Shown here: in pieces, positions 60,490-64,000 of the stretch
Layout of the letters: each line of letters opens with the position of its first letter
Numbering within the stretch: the first letter of the stretch is position 1
Assembly: GCF_001553605.1 (NCBI RefSeq)
Contig: NZ_CP014229.1
Coordinates: 2,508,501-2,572,500 of the forward strand
DNA length: 64,000 nt
Reading direction: 5' to 3'
Origin: Desulfovibrio fairfieldensis
Lineage (GTDB): Bacteria; Desulfobacterota; Desulfovibrionia; Desulfovibrionales; Desulfovibrionaceae
Translations under genes and position numbers: made by a program
Notes under the pieces: generated by a model
Told to the model about the DNA's origin: nothing
The model's database searches: none
What the model saw: only the letters and a program-made list of their open reading frames with translations

Positions 60490-62823
60490 TCAGGCCCTGT
60501 TGCCGCCCACGGCTCTGGTCAGGGCCTCCAGATCGCCTTCCACGGGCTCGGCAAAAGCCAGACCCGCCTGCGGGCCGTCCGCCCACATGACCCTGGCTTC
60601 CCGCCCGGCGAGGGCAGCGTCAAAGGGGTCGGCCACAGCGTGCAGGACAAGGATCTCCCCGCCCTCCAGCCCGGCGGGAGCGTTAAAACAGAGGCGCGCG
60701 CCCGATCGGCTGACATCCAGCAGCACGGCCTCAATCTTCCGTCCGCTGAAGGAAACATGCATATTATAGGGATCGCGCAACTGGAAACGAGGCTCCGCGC
60801 GGCGCTCGCCGCGCATGCCGTCGATGATCTTTTTCAGTTCGCCGGAAAGCGCGCTCAAGTCCCGCACATGCCCGTCGGAAGCCTGCATATTGTCCGTGGT
60901 GTCGCGGGCCTTGTCGCTGATGCTCTTGATGCTCTCCAGCATGCGCCCGCCGGAGGCGGCCTGCTCTTCCGTGGCTTTGGCGATGCCCGCCACCGTGTCG
61001 GCCACCTGCCGCGACACGTCGAGAATGCGGTTCAGCCGCTCCCCGGAACTGTCGGCCAGTTACGTGGTCTGGCGGGTCAGTTCCACGGCGCGTTCCGTAG
61101 CCGTGCTGCCCGCGTCCACGCCCTGCCGGATGGCCCGCACCGCCGCCGCCACATCCGTGGTGGCCTGCATGGTTTTTTCCGCCAGCTTGCGCACCTCGTC
61201 GGCCACCACCGCGAAACCGCGCCCGGCCTCGCCCGCGCGCGCCGCCTCAATGGCCGCGTTGAGCGCCAGCAGATTGGTCTGATCGGCCACGTCGGTGATC
61301 AGCTCAAGAATGTGACCGATGCCCGCGGCATGCGCGCCCAGTTCCTCCATGCCTTCGGCCACGGCGGCGGTCTGTTCAGCCACCCTGGCGATGCAGGCGA
61401 TGGTTTCGCGCACCACCTCCACGCCGCTGCCGGCCTCTTCCTCCGCGCTTTTGCTGTCGCCAGCGGCCCGACCGGCGGCGGCCGCCACCTCGCTCATGAT
61501 CTCGACCATAGCGCGAATGCCGTCAGCCGCGGCCAGAGAGGCCCGAGCCTGTTCCTCAGCCATATCGCCGGTGGTGCGCAACTGTCCGCTGAGTTTTTCA
61601 AAGGCCCGCGCCTGCCGGCCCGAAATATCCCGCGCCTCGTCGGCGGACTGGTAGATACGCTCGTTCAGGGCCGCGATACGTTCCTGCTGGGCGTGAATAT
61701 CGGTCAGATCCCGGTGCAGGGTGAAGCAGCCGATCAGCGTGCCGTCCAGATCCCAGAGCGGGGAAACGTCCATGGCCACGCGCTTGGCCTGCCCTTTGAA
61801 ATTCTCGCGCGTGACTTCGTAATTCAAAATTTCATGCCGCTCTCCCATGACTTGGTCGCAGAGCGTTTCCCGGTGGGGATCAGCGTAAAAAAACTCGCCC
61901 GCGTTTCTGCCGAGGTAGTCTTCCGGACTGCCGGAATGCCCCCAGCAGGCCAGCATGGCCCGGTTCACGTAAGTCAGGCGGCAATCCACGTCAAAAGCGG
62001 CGAACGGCAGGGTGATGCCCCGCATGATGCCCTGGGACATGCCCAGCTTTTCCTTGATATGCCCCACCATGATATTGAAGGCTTCGGCCAGCTGCCCCAC
62101 TTCGTCGGCCTGACGGATGGGCACGTTGCTGAACTCTCCCTGCGCCACGCGGCCCGCGTGATCCTTCAACTTGGCCAGGGGCGCGGAAATGCCCCGAATC
62201 AGGAGCCAGAGCGCCAGGCAGCAGCCCAGTACGGTGAGCGTGCCGAGACCCATATCCAGCATGGTGGTCATATGGATTTTGGCGCGCAGTTTTTCCACCG
62301 TCCCGGCAAAGGACGTATTGATCTCGCCCCGGGCCTCGGTAAGAATTTCCTGCACCTGCTTGAGCAGCGGCATGGTGACGTCTTCAAACAGACGGCGGGC
62401 CTGGGCGCTGTCGCCGCGTTCCATGGCGGCTTTGAGCCGTACGGCGGAATCATGCAGGGCCAGATGGACGGTCCCGAGCTTCTGAAAAAGCGGCTCCAGC
62501 GCGGGCAGTTCCCGCTCCAGCCCCGCTTTGCCGGAACCGTAGAACCAGCGGCCGAATGCGCACTTATGCCCGTCCAGCGAGGCGTCCAACGTGGTCTCGC
62601 CGTTGTCGAGCAGATACGTCTGCACGCGGGACGCCCACTGCAAATGGGCCACTTCAGCGGCCAGGAGCATGGTGTCCTGCCGGGGGCGGCTCAAGATGTC
62701 GGCCTCGCCCCCGATCAGCCGCAATTCCCGAATATTGAGCAGCATGAAGGCCAGGACAACGAGCATGCCCAGCAGAAAAATGGCGACCAGTTTCTTTTTT
62801 ATGGAAATGTCGCTCAAACGCAT
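60490..62823 (-). pseudogene. CZB-HAMP-PAS chemoreceptor with C-terminal PilZ domain, interrupted by an in-frame stop
   Basis: One continuous frame of 777 sense codons is broken by a single TAA at 61060-61062 (after ELTRQTT, before LAD). Order of parts: transmembrane helix 1 (residues 11-30); a periplasmic CZB zinc domain with His60, the HKCAFGRW motif (Cys88), His120 and His124; helix 2 (about 185-210); HAMP; PAS ([18 protein letters not shown]); and the MCP hairpin tip [20 protein letters not shown]. After the stop come the returning helix and a PilZ domain with RRAEPR and DVSRSG, the c-di-GMP-binding pair. A truncated receptor of 587 residues retains the signalling tip but loses the PilZ part. 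Read-through, real disruption or a base error are all possible. Confidence 0.85.
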
Positions 62824-63535
62824 GACGCCCTCCCGTGTTTCCCCGTCGCGCCGCCGTCAGCGCATTAACGGCGCATCCCTTTTCCGGGGCGGGTCTGTTG
62901 TCGGTTCACGGGCTCGTTCAGACGGACAGCGGCAAGCCCATGCCAGAACTCCGGCTGAGCTTTGTCATTATTGCCGGTGCATGACACGCGAAAGCCTTCC
63001 CTGAGAAAGCGGGCCACAGTTCACATGAAATTTTTCCCCAAAAAACTCCGGGGAAAACTAAAAAGAACAACGGACAACAACCGTTGACAAGCCAACGCCA
63101 TACTGGCAGCACCCGGCATGGCGAAGGACACGGCAAGTTCTCCGAATTCAGATTTAATATAACGTATTTTTAGACATAGCTTGCCTCTGGAAAAAAGGCA
63201 ATGGGGATATCTTACAGATGCACTACACTTTACTGCCGCATACTGTACGTTGAATTCTTTTTTTATGTAGTCTTCTTTTTTACAATTTCCGCCAGGCTTC
63301 GCATAGCCTGCTTCATATAATATCATGCATATTATGCAGATATAAAAATCCGTCCCGCCAAGACAAGACAGCGGAACGCCGGGATCGTCAGACTTCCGAC
63401 AACAGCTCCACGCCGTTCTTTGGTCCGGCGCGGGCGGGCTTGTCGCGCGAAGCCCGGTGGCGGCCTTGTCAATCTGGCCTTTTTTTTGCATTCTGCTTTG
63501 CGAACAGGTACATCAGCAGGAGTTTCGAGGTCCAT
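62824..63535. other. 712 nt gap between chemoreceptor and fliM
   Basis: No convincing gene. It contains a hairpin (TTTTCCCC 63032-63039 with GGGGAAAA 63050-63057) and an AT-rich segment (63150-63340). A 156-residue minus-strand frame at 63021-63491 has no protein-like features. The sigma-54 promoter of fliM lies at its right end. Confidence 0.5.
63474..63490 (+). promoter_or_regulatory. sigma-54 promoter of fliM
   Basis: CTGGCCTTTTTTTTGCA matches the -24/-12 consensus (YTGGCACG-N4-TTGCW), with invariant GG and GC separated by exactly 10 nt. It lies 45 nt before the fliM start, in line with RpoN control of flagellar genes. Confidence 0.75.
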
Positions 63536-64000
63536 ATGAACAAAGTTCTGGCGCAAGACGAAGTGGATGCCCTGCTGCGCGGGCTTTCCGGCGGCGAGAT
63601 TGAAAACGAACCGGAAGTGCCGGAAGACGATTCCGGCATTGTGGCCTTTGATCTCGCCAATCAGGACCGTATCATCCGCGGCCGCATGCCGGTGCTGGAA
63701 ATCGTCAACGACCGTTTCGCCCGGCTCTGCACCAATGCCCTGTCCAACGCCGTGCGCAAACGCGTGGAGCTGAACCCCATTTCCATCGACATGACCAAGT
63801 TCGGGGAATTCATGCGCTCCCTGCCCGTGCCCACGTCCATCAACATCTTCAAGATGGACCCCTTGCGCGGCAACGCCATCATGGTGGTGGACTCGCGCCT
63901 GGTCTTCGCCCTGGTGGAAAACGTCTTCGGCGGCGCGGGCACCCAGCCCAAGATCGAAGGCCGCGAATTCACGCGCATCGAACAGGCCGTGGTGGACAAA
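63536..64000 (+). CDS. fliM: flagellar motor switch protein FliM, 5' part
   Basis: The 155 visible residues start MNKVLAQDEVDALLRGLSGG, the N-terminal CheY-P binding motif of FliM (LSQDEVDALL type). They continue with the CheC-like middle domain: FDLANQDRIIRGRMPVLEIV, KFGEFMRSLPVPTSINIFKM (GGF-equivalent region) and FGGAGTQPKIEGREFTRIEQ. The gene runs off the right edge. The ATG at 63536 has GAGG 5 nt upstream. FliM is part of the C-ring that sets rotation direction. The nearby disrupted chemoreceptor fits a motility neighbourhood. Confidence 0.95.
   Translation, partial: MNKVLAQDEVDALLRGLSGGEIENEPEVPEDDSGIVAFDLANQDRIIRGRMPVLEIVNDRFARLCTNALSNAVRKRVELNPISIDMTKFGEFMRSLPVPTSINIFKMDPLRGNAIMVVDSRLVFALVENVFGGAGTQPKIEGREFTRIEQAVVDK

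Noticed and set aside
61060-61062. Recoding of the in-frame stop as selenocysteine or pyrrolysine
   Set aside because: The codon is TAA, which neither system uses.
57631-62868. Very long plus-strand open frames (about 57631-60054 and 60382-62868)
   Set aside because: Antisense to the Rsm22-like, RACE and chemoreceptor genes; Gln/Gly/Arg-rich shadow sequence with no family resemblance.
63021-63491. 156-codon minus-strand frame before fliM
   Set aside because: Composition and sequence do not look like protein; it spans the sigma-54 promoter and AT-rich spacer.

Overview
This window looks like chromosome of a sulfate-reducing bacterium of the Desulfovibrio group (Desulfobacterota). The genes point that way: a split glycine decarboxylase (GcvPA/GcvPB), a Desulfovibrio-type homotrimeric porin, a triheme periplasmic peroxidase, a B12-dependent (class II) ribonucleotide reductase, a RACE-type corrinoid-enzyme activator and a sigma-54 flagellar promoter. 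Most of it is GC-rich and densely coded. Genus-level placement is inference from gene content; no 16S gene is present.

Layout. 1-2.4 kb: end of gcvPA and gcvPB, converging on mnmA across a shared hairpin terminator. 3.5-7.7 kb: a polar amino-acid ABC transporter (binding protein, permease, and an ATPase gene now separated from them), with a repeat element, a scar of a second permease gene and a 31-residue membrane micro-ORF between. 7.9-23 kb: housekeeping and envelope genes: NYN nuclease, O-antigen ligase-like protein, polyphosphate:AMP phosphotransferase, thyX, an orphan trpB, an SDR protein, a triheme cytochrome c peroxidase, a major porin, a universal stress protein, hisC-cmk and a TPR protein.

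23.5-42.1 kb: a surface-polysaccharide (O-antigen type) cluster. It holds a cupin, gmd and fcl, the ABC exporter pair wzm/wzt, two FkbM methyltransferase genes (one frameshifted), a UDP-sulfoquinovose synthase homologue, a perosamine-synthase-like aminotransferase, another methyltransferase and seven glycosyltransferases (six in the main cluster and one CgeB-type beyond the tRNA). The middle (about 27.7-31.7 and 32.8-33.8 kb) is strikingly AT-rich, and the change begins inside wzt, exactly where the conserved ATPase gives way to the O-antigen-recognition domain. A perfect (GAA)18 microsatellite lies just after this AT-rich block. A tRNA-Ala(CGC) gene sits near the right end. Together the genes predict synthesis of GDP-fucose/GDP-perosamine and UDP-sulfoquinovose, assembly by the glycosyltransferases, methyl modification or capping, and export by Wzm/Wzt.

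42.2-64 kb: sodC, rlmE, yebC, ruvC, a secreted beta-propeller, a periplasmic cyclophilin, a BI-1 family membrane protein, rnr-murJ, a YdjM-like protein, a subclass B1 metallo-beta-lactamase-like protein, nrdJ, an Rsm22/METTL17-like protein, a RACE protein, a CZB-HAMP-PAS-MCP-PilZ chemoreceptor interrupted by one in-frame stop, and the start of fliM behind a good sigma-54 promoter. Several intergenic repeats recur: a roughly 200-240 bp family at 3.5 and 48.3 kb, a 243 bp fold-back element with 16 bp perfect terminal inverted repeats at 52.8 kb, and short palindromes at 11.5, 43.7 and 54.6 kb. No CRISPR array, rRNA operon, intact insertion sequence or prophage was seen.
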